Origin: Narthecium ossifragum
Taxonomy: Eukaryota; Streptophyta; Magnoliopsida; Dioscoreales; Nartheciaceae
Direction: 5' to 3'
Assembly: GCA_963920575.1 (NCBI GenBank)
Contig: OY986966.1
Span: 12,006,048-12,070,047, forward strand
Length of the DNA stretch: 64,000 nt
In this document: piece after piece, positions 1 to 10,279 of the stretch
Position numbering within the stretch: position 1 is the stretch's first letter
Layout: every line of letters begins with the position of its first letter
Program-made: the position numbers and the translations under genes
Notes under the pieces: generated by a model
What the model saw: only the letters and a program-made list of their open reading frames with translations
Told to the model about the DNA's origin: nothing
Database searches by the model: none

Positions 1-266
1 ATTTACCCTTTTGTTAAATAGTCTCCTACGGGAGTGTGACGTATAAATGTTAACCCTTTTGAGGTTTTGAATCATATCTTTATTATATCATTTGAGGTTT
101 GTGATAATCATTTTAATAAGGGCTCTTATGAATTTTTTAGGGAGACTAATAGATTAGAGGGAACCCTCGCCAAAACTTTTCCGCTTTCAGTTAGGTTCCG
201 ATGTTTAGTTAGGTTCCGGTTCGCGTCGGCCAGTCCGGTTGGGCCTTCGCGGGTCGGGGCGCGACA
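1..266 (+). mobile_element. 3' end of an L1-family long LTR
   Basis: The segment ends in GGGTCGGGGCGCGACA, the 3' terminus shared by the plus-oriented LTRs ending at 12941, 19289 and, in a variant form, 34474. The sequence before it (GGAACCCTCGCCAAAA, then TTCCGGTTCGCG) matches the last 150 bp of the LTR ending at 34474, and matches the 13147 copy in inverse. The 5' part lies outside the window, so solo or full-length status cannot be told. The host on the right is Gyp-A. Confidence 0.75.
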
Positions 267-671
267 TTTAAAGCTTGTAATGTGGGTTAACATTGAAGTC
301 AATAAAGCTCAAAGAGGTTTAGCAAAAGGAAAAATATCGCAAGGTAGGTTATTTGGGTTACGTAGCCTATAACAAAAATGGCCTTAATCATGTTCATGTA
401 TGCATGTGTCAATGTGATCTCAAATAGAATCAAAGCAAGTTTTAGAGAAACAAATCCATGAAAGAATATCTCTCATGAAAGAAAATAGTGAGACTGATAT
501 ATGCGTCAGTCTAAAGGCTCAAAATCTCACAAGTTGTTGTCTACTCATTTTAGTCACTACCATCTCAAGGAAAATAACTCAACTAATTAATTCTAAGTCG
601 CAAGATTACTCATTCAATCATGTTATGAATATGTCAAGTTTAATTGACTCTTGCTCATGACAAATGCAACC

Positions 672-694
672 TAGATCTCCTCCCCCACACTTAA
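672..694 (-). other. polypurine-tract-like run of Gyp-A
   Basis: On the minus strand this reads AAGTGTGGGGGAGGAGATC, a purine run of the kind that primes plus-strand DNA synthesis. No LTR start (TGATGAGAACGC, as at 5993) follows it within 269-660. It may therefore be an internal purine tract, or the 3' LTR has diverged or been lost. Confidence 0.4.
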
Positions 695-1272
695 AACCGA
701 CATTGTCTTCAATGTAAGGTGAAATGCAAAGAAAAGGTAAAACTAACTAAAATTTAAATGTGAAAATAAAAAGACAAAGGAACGAACTCCCCTTGGGTTG
801 CCTCCCAAGCAGCGTCTTTGTTTATTGTCATTAGCTCGACTTCATGCTTCCTTCTTGAATATTGTAAGAGTTGCCAAACTTTGAATTTCAACTGACATAA
901 TAGCTGAAATCCTGCCCAAGGCTCCTCATGGCGGCTGAATTTCCATAACAACCATGGCTGGGGCGAATTCTTCAGGTAGGATAGGGTATGCTCGATCACC
1001 TAAAAACAAAAGCAAAGCAAAAACAAAAGCAAACATGCAAACACAGAACCTAAAAATAATTCAAGCACGCTCCAATATAGAGATTTTTAATCGTACCCTC
1101 GGTGGACGTTCTCTAGCATGATGGGATGCAAAATCACTGAGTGCCAGAATCTGAATATTTAACCTCAATAGTGCCACCAAGGTTAATTTAGCATATGAAT
1201 CCAAGTGGCATATTTAAAAAATGAGAACTAGCTTTTCCATACAAACACCAGTAAACAAGATAGCTAGATCTC

Positions 1273-2176
1273 TCAAACAAAATACATGTCATCCTGGTGA
1301 TCAGGAAGAAAGGAGTCAACATTATGCTCAACTATAATCGAATCATCCATTGACCTATTTATAATATCGTCGTTCGCATTGTCAACGATGTGAAGATCAC
1401 ATGATTGAAAATAAATCCGTCGAGATATGAAAGTATCTACTAAGGTCATCTCCTTTTTAACCAATAATGAAGATGAAATAGCCACATGAAATATACCTCG
1501 CGACGTAATACGAATGCTTTCAACTTCAACCGGAGGAGGTTCGTCGAATAAGTGCTCCTGGTATTCTAGGCGGTCAACCGAATCTTCCTCACGATCGACT
1601 GGCCAAGGTTGGACAGCTTCTTCATCTGCCTTCTGTACAAACTCCCCCGAAGCATCTCCAACCGCAACTTCCAATTCCCTCACATTAATAAAATAAACAG
1701 GATAATCATCAGTAGGATACTTCATAGCATCATATATTTTAAACTTAACAGTTTCACCATCAAATTCCATGTTAAGTGTGCCACTATGAATATATCTTAG
1801 TCTTAGATGTCTTTAAAAAAGGTCTTCCCAACAAAATAGGAGTAGTGTAATCACCATTCTCCATATCAACCACATAGGAATCAGCAGGGAAAACTAAATC
1901 ATTAACTTGCACAAGAATATCCTCAACAACACTTTTAGGATAGACATTAGATCTGTCAACCAATTGAATCACAACACCAGTTTCATTCAAAGGTATAAGT
2001 TTCAAAGAAGCATATATAGAATATGGCATGGCATTGATAGAAGCTCCTAAATCTATCATGGCCCTTTCAAATTTAGTGTTACCAATTGTACAGGGGATAG
2101 TAAACATACCTGGATCTTTGCACTTCGCAGGGATTTTTCTTTGAATAACTGCGGAAACATTCTCTCCTATTCTCAC
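1273..2176 (-). pseudogene. Gyp-A retropepsin-like protease remnant
   Basis: Two minus-strand open stretches in different frames (2176-1784 and 1770-1273) together resemble the protease segment of Gyp-C. The first holds the active-site-like IDLGASINAMPYS and the ILLGRPFL flap-end motif. The second opens with a GETVKFKIYDAMKYP stretch that parallels the residues after the Gyp-C protease, then becomes acidic and unrelated. A frameshift lies near 1775-1785. In an intact element this aspartic protease would process the Gag-Pol polyprotein. Nothing resembling RT follows, so the pol gene is truncated here. Confidence 0.75.
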
Positions 2177-3896
2177 ATTCTCACATCATTTAAGTTTCAG
2201 TTTTCTCTTAATTGTGCACAGTTCTTTCAAGAATTTAGCATAACGAGGTACTTGTTTAATAGCATCTAAAAGTGGAATATTTACCTCGCATCGGTGAAAA
2301 GTCTCATATATATCTTTATTCTGCTAATCTCTTTTAGATCCTGCTAAAGCCTGAGGAAAAGGAGGTATTGGTTTATAGTAAAAAAGAGGTGGAAACTTAC
2401 GCTTAGGCACATCATCGTCATTAGGAATGTCCTTGTCCGTAACAATGTTTTTATCTTTTTCTTGCTCCGACGATGCAGGGGCTTCTTTTACTGGAATCTC
2501 AACTTCTTTACCACTTCTGAAAATGATTGCACTTACATTTTCTCATGGATTTAATACTGTTTGAGAAAGTAATTTTCCCGAACTTTGCGCCTCTAGATTG
2601 CTAATTGTTGTCGCTATCTGGCCCACCTAATGTTCTAAACCTTGAATACTGGCTCTCGTCTCTTGTTCAAATTGTTTCGTCTCCTGTTGAAATTGCAAAG
2701 TATTAGGAGGAAGGGATTTAACAATATCTTCTAAAGACATACCAGAATTAGAAGTTAGGTTCGGTTGTTGTCTTGGAGGGTATGGCTGCTTATATTATTG
2801 ATATTACTGGCCACTTGGTCGGTTTTGAGTCACGGACTGATTTACTTGCGGATCCCCATAACTGAGATTGGGGGGATCCCTCCATCCAGGATTATATGTG
2901 TTCGAGTAGGGATCATACTTCCTTTGTGGTTGTCCAGGGAAACCACCAGCTGCATTCACTTGTTCAATGGGGTTCATCTTGAAGAGTTGGGCACATATTA
3001 GTTTGATGTCCTACCACCGAACAAATTCCACAAGCCTTCGTTGTTTGCATATTACCTACAACCAATTGAGAAACAAGAGAAGTTAGACTCGCAATCTATT
3101 GTTCAAGGAATGAAACATTTACCTCATTAACATGTTTTGATAAATGGTCAGGCCTAGTGTTAAACTGTTGAGAATTAGCTGCCATATTTGCAATCAAGTT
3201 CCTCGCGGCTTCAGGAGTTTTATCTACTAAAGCTCCTCCACTAGCGGCATCAATCATTTTCCTTTCTGTGGGTAGAAGGCCCTCATAAAAATACTGAATA
3301 AGAAGTTGCTCACTAATTTGATGATGGGGGAAGCTTGAACAAAGTTTCTTGAAACGTTCCCAATACTCATGTAGAGACTCCCCGTTGTACTGCCTTACAC
3401 CACATATTTCTTTTCGAATGCTCGGCTCTCTTGAAGCTGGAAAATATTTCTCCAAAAACACCCTTTTCATCTCATTCCATGTGATAATACTCCCAGAGGG
3501 TAGATAATTAAGCCAATCTTTAGTCGAATTCTTCCAAGAAAACAGGAACGCTCTTAACTTAATTTGATCTTCAGTCACCCACGTGGGTTTCATACTTGTG
3601 CATACAACATGAAGCCCTTTTAAATGCTTATGACGATCTTCACCTGCAAGACCATGAAAAGTGGGTAAGAGATGTATTAATCCAAATTTTAATTCAAAAG
3701 TAGTGGCAGCATCCTAAGTAGGGAATGTAATGCATAATGGTTGTTGATTCAAATCAGGGGCAGCAAGCTCTTTCAAAGTTCGATTTCCAGCCATGACTTC
3801 TTCCTCTTCTAATTCACATTCGCTAGCAAATAGGAGATCAAGAGTAAAATCGTTATCCTCAGAATTTATCCGAGCTTCCCTCCTTAACCTGTGCAA
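2177..3896 (-). pseudogene. Gyp-A gag remnant
   Basis: Minus-strand fragments of a gypsy capsid gene. 3896-3714 gives an acidic N-terminal piece. 3593-3096 gives the retrotransposon gag domain (RAFLFSWKNSTKDWLNYLPSG, FLEKYFPAS, YWERFKKLCSSFPHH, QYFYEGL, AASGGALVDKTPEAA). The next part, about 3000-2760, keeps NTYNPGWRDPPNLSY, which has a counterpart in Gyp-C, but contains stop codons. Gag would form the virus-like particle. Frameshifts and stops make it a pseudogene. Confidence 0.8.
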
Positions 3897-4144
3897 AGTT
3901 CTTTCTATCTCTGGATCATACTACAAATCATCTCGATTAAAAGATCGAGTTATTCTCATAAACAATCAAGAAGACTCTGATAAACCGAGAAAAAAATCAG
4001 CAAAGATCTAGAGTAATGAAATAAACAAAAATTCTACGCTAAAGGGCAAATAAACGAAGTAATTTTTTTTAACCGAAATAAGGATCACAAAAAACACGAA
4101 ATTCAACTAGAATCTCTTCCTTGCACCGGCGCCAAACTTTGGTG

Positions 4145-5993
4145 TGATGTCGCAAGCAACCAAAAATAAAAACAATGCTCTCAAAATAAATGAAGTGGTG
4201 CAAGCAAGGGTCGATCCTACAAGGAGTGTCTAAGTTTTGTGCTTTGTGAACAAAGATGGGGGGTTTAGAGTATAACGAAAACAAATAAGAAATAATCTAA
4301 ATTGGAGAATCGAATTTAATCAAGAGAACTAACCTTGGTCAAAGTCAACATCCACCATCGGAATCTTTGTAACTAATCATCGATGCAAGTATATATCAAT
4401 CCACGCCTGGAATATTCACGGTTAGAATTATTTTCGTATCTCTCCTTGTCGTAGTTAATTAGAAACAAGTGATCTAATTAAACCTAACTACTAAACAACC
4501 CAATACAAGCATTGTAGATTTAATTAAGTAGCAGCCTTAAGATTTGTAGAGATCAATGAAGCTAAAAAACATAAGCGGTTGCATTTGATTTAGTCGAATG
4601 TTCTTCCTAAGATCTAACAATCTCTGAAACGCAGTAAATCATTAAACCCTAGTTGCTTCCCAGATTAGAGGGATCAAACAATGACGGATTTGATATCCAA
4701 CCTAGCAGTAGATTGCAATGAATAATAGACTAGTAGGCCTTCTAGCAATTAGACAAGACAATCAAGAATATAATCACAGAAGAACATCCAATACTCAAGT
4801 ATAAATTGAACAATAAAAATAGATTAGATCTCATAGTTCATGGATTCCAAGGTTTCAATTTCCTTGACCAAGAATAAATATTTAGCCGCACAGGGCCATC
4901 AAGAACAATCCTCAAAAGACAAAACTATTCAAGAGAAAAGCCCTAAAAATAATAAAGAAATAGAAAAGTAGCAGCAAAGGTATGTAGGATTCCCCCTTTT
5001 GAATAACCCTAGGTCCCCAATTTATAGGTTCCAAAAGTCTTCAACTCGGATTAGATCTGAGCCCTTGATTTTGCTGAACTGCTATAACATGATCGATCAT
5101 TTCATGAAGATGATCGATAATTTCCTCCCATATCTGGTTGCGCCCCGACGATGATCGTTCTTCTTATAGGCTAATGATCGATCTTCTCCATCATCAATTT
5201 TCTCAATTTTCTCAGCTTCGAAGATGATCGATCTTCTTATAGAAAATGATCGATCATTTGTATCTTCAATTTCCTCCGTCCATCAAAGATCGATCTGCAT
5301 ATGGAAAGTGATCGATCCGGTTAAACATGGCTCTCTGCCATCTCTGGGTGCATAAATGATCGATCATTTATGGAAGAGATGATCGATCCCTTCAAGTCTT
5401 GCTCTCTATTAACTCTGTCGTAGCGGAAAGATCGGTCATTTATAGAAGATGATCGATCATTTATTTTCTGCATATTTCTTCTGTTATTCTGTCCTGCGCT
5501 GGTCGTAGTAAAAGCACTGTAACTTTCTCTAGGAAGCTCCAAATCATGAACCGTAAACTTCTATATAAATTAGACTTCCAAAGCTTTCCAATAATATATG
5601 AAACATCATCTGGTTCTTCCTGAGTAGGTACAGTTTATTCTTTGAAGCTGACCCATCAACTTTGCGATCTTCTTCGTACCTTCTGGCTTTGATTTCCTTG
5701 ATGCATTCAACCAGAATCTCTCAAAACTCAAAACTTAAAGGTTGTTGAGCTCTTTCTTATCTTTCCATAGCATCCTGGATCATCTCGATCAGAGCTTGGA
5801 TGGAAACGTTGTGCTCAGATTATGAACTGTTGTCAAAACTATCCAAAATTGTCCATTTGGCTTCGTTTCACACTTAAGGTCTTCAATTGCATACGAAAGC
5901 AAAATATAAGAGTGATAAGTATATTTAGGTATCAAATAAGCACAAAAGACTATGTATTGAGGGATAAAAATATGACATTTTGCGTTCTCATCA
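4145..5993 (-). repeat. LTR of Gyp-A
   Basis: Read on the minus strand it starts TGATGAGAACGCAAAATG (at 5993) and ends GCTTGCGACATCA (at 4145), with TG...CA termini and a length of 1849 bp. A TATA-like TATAAATTGGGG lies on the minus strand near 5016-5027. The GATCGATC array at 5091-5465 sits upstream of it, in the U3 position. The PBS-like TGGCGCCGG follows directly inside the element. No second copy is in the window. Confidence 0.75.
5091..5465. repeat. GATCGATC paired-hairpin array in the Gyp-A LTR
   Basis: About a dozen GATCGATC or one-mismatch copies, mostly in pairs separated by 13-15 bp (offset 21-23 bp), for example GATCGATC then ATTTATGGAAGAGAT then GATCGATC. Many inner spacers are themselves partly self-complementary (ATTT...AGAT, TTCT...AGAA). 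The array lies upstream of the LTR TATA box. See the findings for parallels in other LTRs. Confidence 0.8.
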
Positions 5994-6395
5994 GGGATAG
6001 GGAATCCCTATCCCAGGTAAAGCCCACTTTATCCCTGCATTGTAGTCAAACACCATCTAATCCCCATTTTTATCCCCCACTTTTATCCACATTCTTATCC
6101 CCACTTTGTCCCCACTTTTAAACCAATCATTACTATCTTTTCTCTTTTTTTAACCAATCACATCAGATTTATCCCTACTTTTTCACTTTTCAACAAATCA
6201 TTACTTCATTATCCCTACTTTTCAACCAATCACATCAACTTTATCCCTACTTATTCAACCAAATATTACTACTTTATCACTACTTTTCAATAAAATACCA
6301 TACATATCCCACTACTTATCCTAGCATACCAATCTCTATCATCTCTAATCCTGGAATTGCTTATCTCGCAACCAAACGACACCTAGGGGTCCATA
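5994..6395. repeat. unclassified AT-rich repeat, possible MITE
   Basis: It begins with a 21-bp palindrome (GGGATAGGGAATCCCTATCCC split by its centre) directly after the Gyp-A LTR end. It continues with repeated TTATCCCCACTTTT/CAACCAATCA units and ends near CAACCAAACGACACCTA, a phrase common at MITE borders. No convincing terminal inverted repeat or TSD was found. No coding potential. Confidence 0.35.
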
Positions 6396-6399
6396 ATTG

Positions 6400-7032
6400 C
6401 AGTCGTAGAATGATGCTTCCACATTTGTCTCAACACTATATGACATATTATTGGCCATTACATGTTCTACCGTCCCTTCTTCATTCCACAGAAAAAGACA
6501 CTAGTGCAAGGACGATGGTACACACTTGTTGCGCGCCGTGGATCTAATCTCGACCATGCAGTAGATTGTAGCTTGTCGGCGAATCCATGACAAAGAACGT
6601 TGTCGTTCTTGTGACACTGCCAACCTTGATGTCCAAAGGAAGTATAGCCATTGATGGTACTGGTATACCACTGAACCCTATCAAGGTAATGTCTGTGGGA
6701 ATCAAAGCGGCCTCTGTTTTCCCAAACCGCTTCATCATCTTAATCGCGATGACGTTGATTGAGGCCTCTGTATCTATCAATATTTTGGTGACTGGTGTCC
6801 CGTTGATCTTGGCCTTAATATGGAGAGGGCGAAGGTGGTGTGTCATTGCTTCTAGTGGCTTGTCAAACATAACATTGTTAGACGATTCTACAATCTTCTT
6901 CTGCCATCTGGCAAACGGTTCCCCTTGGATCATCTTCCCCTTCACGTTTGCCTCTACCTTGTTGACTTCATATTGTTTTTCCTTGTGCCATTCTATTGAG
7001 GTCCACCCATCGGTCTCTCGTTGTGACTGCAA
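6400..7032 (-). pseudogene. Gyp-B retropepsin-like protease remnant
   Basis: The minus-strand ORF 7032-6544 holds LHIKAKINGTPVTKILIDTEAS, where a retropepsin would have D-T/S-G-A, so the active-site Gly is replaced by Glu. INVIAIKMMKRFG and SYNLLHGRD follow as in gypsy proteases. Past a frameshift at about 6540, a further stretch (SFLWNEEGTVEHV...) matches the region after the protease of plant gypsy elements. Family resemblance is from memory of gypsy polyproteins. The missing Gly and the frameshift argue for an inactive relic. Confidence 0.65.
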
Positions 7033-7138
7033 GTCATCTTCTTCGTCGCCCCAACCAGTTGGGAAATTTGTTGGTCTTCTGGTAGATGGATCTCCATAGC
7101 AAACTAGGTAATCATACTTGCTACTAGATACCTCTGCT

Positions 7139-8445
7139 TCAAGCTTCTTCTGCTATATCAATCTTTTCTTCAATTTCTTCAAACTCTTCTTCTTCGTCGG
7201 CCAATAAAACGGCTGACGGTTGGCCGATGTTTTCCTCGGCCAATGAGGTTGACGCTTCTCTATCATTGGCCATGTCTAATACTTCTGAGTCACTCTTCAT
7301 TGGACATTGTTGTCCAAGTCCACTAGGTAAGATGTAGTGATTGGTGATGACTGGGGAGTAAAGTTCCAAACTAGATCATATGTTTCTCTTCTTCGTCATC
7401 GTCATCCTTTTTAGGACGATAAAACTTGCTATTATACTTCTTTGCTGCCTTGGAGCCGACAGTGTTTTCTTCCATATCTGTAGTGTCCTCAGTCTGTTCC
7501 TGGCTACTTTCTTGAGCTTGTTTGGCCCTCATCATTTGGCCATACTGTTTCTAATATCGCCGATATTGGGTCCTGGTCATCTCCTCCAGAGGAATTAATC
7601 AGCGAGCGTAATCGTTGTAATTATACCACCTATCTGGTCGATATGGTTGAGGTAAAAAAACTCCGAGGTGCATGGACTCTGTTCCATTGCCATTGTTATG
7701 ACAGATGAAACTAGTGTCCAACCTTAGGAATTACTGGACGATTAACGCCCCAATGGCATCTTGGACATAAATGTCCCATTTCTACATGTTCCTTGCCTTT
7801 GTTCTGGCCGAGCCTAGCAAATACATCTGGATGATTGTCGTCCTGGTTTTCATCGATCACAATCTTGAACTTTGGCAACTTGAGATTTGCCACATCAAAC
7901 AAGACCATCGAGACTTGCACATTCTTGGGGAACGGATTCTTATCAACACCCATGTCTCTCGCATGAAAACTGATTATGTCCGAGTCAATAGCATCCTGCA
8001 AAACATTACGGAAAATCAAACAATTATTAGTGTGATATGACCAATTATTATGCCATTTACAATATGTTTTACCTTTAAGTTGGTCATGGTTTGGCATAAC
8101 ATGTCTATTATTCAGTTTGACTTGTTTATCTTTTAATAACTGATCAAAAATTTTATAGGCCTTTGAGATATCAAATGAAAATTTCCTCACTTGACGTTTA
8201 CCTTTTTTTGCTTCGTCTTTATTCTTAAGATCTCATTCAAGTCTTGTTAAAGCTTTAGTACTATATGGCCGACCCTTTAATAATTCAGCTAGACAAACAT
8301 CGTTCATACATTCAAATTCTTCATCAAACTCATCAACTTTATTAATAGTATAGTTTGAATCTTTATAATATGTTCCTCGAGAAGATGCTTTTATTTTATC
8401 TTCTTCTCTTAATAACTGCTCATAGCATATAGCGCTAGTTTGCAA
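7139..8445 (-). pseudogene. Gyp-B gag/linker remnant with Cys-His segment
   Basis: Three minus-strand open stretches (8445-8233, 8190-7711, 7369-7139). The middle one contains KTYCKWHNNWSYHTNNCLIFRN, a C-X2-H-X8-H-X3-C-like segment typical of the zinc-binding region of some plant gypsy gag proteins, and CPRCHWG near its end. The last is Glu-rich (DEEEEFEEIEEKIDIAEEA). Frames change between pieces. Probably nucleocapsid and spacer of Gyp-B. Confidence 0.55.
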
Positions 8446-9001
8446 TTGAAAGAGCTCGACAAAATCTCTATCTTGAAACTTTTTCTTAAGTTAAAATGAT
8501 AACCCACTCTGAGTGATTTTAACAAATTCCCTCTCAGGTAATGGGATGAAGCACTTACTCCGTGCTCTGTTAAATCGTTCTATGAACATTTCCGCATCAT
8601 CATCGGGTCGTTGTCTTAATTGAGCTAAATCGGCCATTGTAATTTATGGTTCTGTTTTGTAAAATTGAGAATGAAAAGCATGTTCCATTTGTTGCTAACT
8701 TTGTATAGAGTTAGCCGGTAACTTAATGAACCATGAATAGGCGAATCCAGCTAAGGATCTTGAGAAAAGGCTTAGTTTTATGTAATCGTTCACTTCTCCA
8801 TACTGCATGGAAAATTTTCCAATATGCTCAAATGGTAAACATCTCGTCCACACCAGAGAATATAGTAAATTTTGGAACTTTATAGTTCCTATAAAATGGA
8901 TATATTTGATCGATCCAATTAGGATAAGGCTTTGTATAAATTGGCCGAGTAGTTGGTCGTCCTAAACCTATTTGTTCTTGTATTATATCGGCCACCTGTT
9001 C

Positions 9002-9535
9002 TCATAGAACATCCATTCGATCATATAGAGGGTTATAATGCTTTTGGTTATACTGCTCATTCTGTAGTCGACCATTTAATTGGGGTATATCAGTTGGTCG
9101 ATAATTATTTTGAGGAGGTATGTCGTTTGGCCGATAATTATTTTGAGGCATATCATTTGGCCGATAATTATTTTGATGAGGTAAATCATTTAGCCGATAA
9201 TTATTTTGAGGAGGTATATCATTTGGCCGATAATTATTTTGAGGAGGTATATCGACCATCCTTGGACCGTTACCATTATTTCCAATCGGCCTATTATTTT
9301 GTCCGCCTACTTGACCAATACCTTGGCCATTATTATTTTGGCCAAAATTCTAGCCATTGTATGGGCCATTAGCATTTGGGACATTTAAAAGGATAGGATT
9401 AGTTGGATTAAAAGGAATACCATTATATGGTAATCCTATCGGGCTAACAATATATTCTGGGCTACCATTATTGAAGATTGGCTGCTGATTGTTAACACCT
9501 CCTTGCATATGTCCATGATATTGTTTAGAAATCAA
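9002..9535 (-). pseudogene. Gyp-B Asn/Pro-rich gag region
   Basis: Minus-strand stretches 9535-9350 and 9259-9002. The second contains five repeats of an 11-residue unit (NNYRPNDIPPQ and variants), encoded by 33-bp DNA repeats between about 9095 and 9250. The first is rich in Asn, Gly and Pro. I place it in gag because it follows the gag N-terminal region on the same strand and precedes the Cys-His segment. The plus-strand ORF over the repeat is its antisense shadow. Confidence 0.5.
9095..9250. repeat. 33-bp tandem repeat in Gyp-B gag
   Basis: Five copies of a unit with core CCGATAATTATTTTGAGGAG, one shortened by 3 bp. The length stays a multiple of three, consistent with expansion while the gag frame was under coding constraint. 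Confidence 0.8.
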
Positions 9536-9805
9536 TATCTAAAGGACTGTCATTCGATACTAATGATCTACTATAAAGATCGAAAGGTAGAACTGAACGA
9601 TTAACGTTCCAGTCTTTAGATATTTCTTTTAAAAAATATCTCAAGAATTTAAAACAAAATGTAGGGACTTACAAAGGAGGTGTAGCAGAACTTCAAGCTT
9701 TTATTTAATCCACTGGAATAGGTTTACAAAGAGGAAGGAAGGTTACAAGAGAAGAGAGGGGGTGAATTCCAGCTGTGAATATATATTAAAATTTTATTAT
9801 ATTAT

Positions 9806-10080
9806 GTTTGGATTGCCTTTGGGTCAGTGTCGGGTTCACTGGTGAAAGCTCGTGCGAGGATGCATCGTATGAAACTGCCATTTTGGTCGTTTTATATGAT
9901 GCACGAAATCAGCTGAAAATGCATCATGTGATGCATGCCTCTTGTGATGCGCCGTGCGAACTAAACGGTGGATCGGAGTATCAGGGTGCATTGCGTGATG
10001 CACCCTGCGAACCAAATAGGGGATTGGTGCATCAGGGTGCATCGCATGATGCGATGCACCCTGATGCACCCAAACCAAAC
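9806..10080. mobile_element. MITE-like insertion with TGCATC dyads
   Basis: The left border GTTTGGATTGCC and right border CCCAAACCAAAC are roughly inverse. The interior holds many TGCATC/GATGCA words arranged as hairpins, such as GGGTGCATTGCGTGATGCACCC split around its centre (about 9990) and a longer one at 10038-10077. It interrupts the gag sequence of Gyp-B. No clear TSD was seen, so borders are approximate. Confidence 0.45.
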
Positions 10081-10279
10081 AGTCCCATAGTATTAGGCAG
10101 GACTCCGTGACTATTATTGTTCATAAGATTGTTATTAACATCTTGGCCGATGTTATGAGCAACATTTGTTGTATGTCTAATGATTTTATGACCATTATTT
10201 GTGTTTGGCATGGTTACATTCATGAAATTTTGTATCGTTCCTATAAAAGGCCGCAAAGCTAGAGCGATGTGATTTATCA

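Larger units (their letters stand above)
267..5993 (-). mobile_element. Gyp-A: decayed, internally deleted Ty3/gypsy retrotransposon
   Basis: The element reads leftwards: LTR (4145-5993), a PBS-like sequence beginning TGGCGCCGG just inside it (about 4123-4137), gag (about 3900-2600), an aspartic-protease region (2176-1270), then a pol-less stretch. That stretch holds the GGGAGGCAACCCAAG motif (about 789-814) often seen downstream of pol in plant gypsy elements, and a polypurine-like run near 672-694. No reverse transcriptase, RNase H or integrase is recognisable, so it is a non-autonomous deletion derivative or a decayed copy. Its other LTR is not visible; an L1 LTR interrupts the left side at 266. 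Confidence 0.75.

Noticed and set aside
8953..9372. Plus-strand ORF of 139 codons with repeated LADNYFEE units
   Set aside because: Antisense reading of the 33-bp repeat that encodes NNYRPND units in Gyp-B gag on the minus strand.
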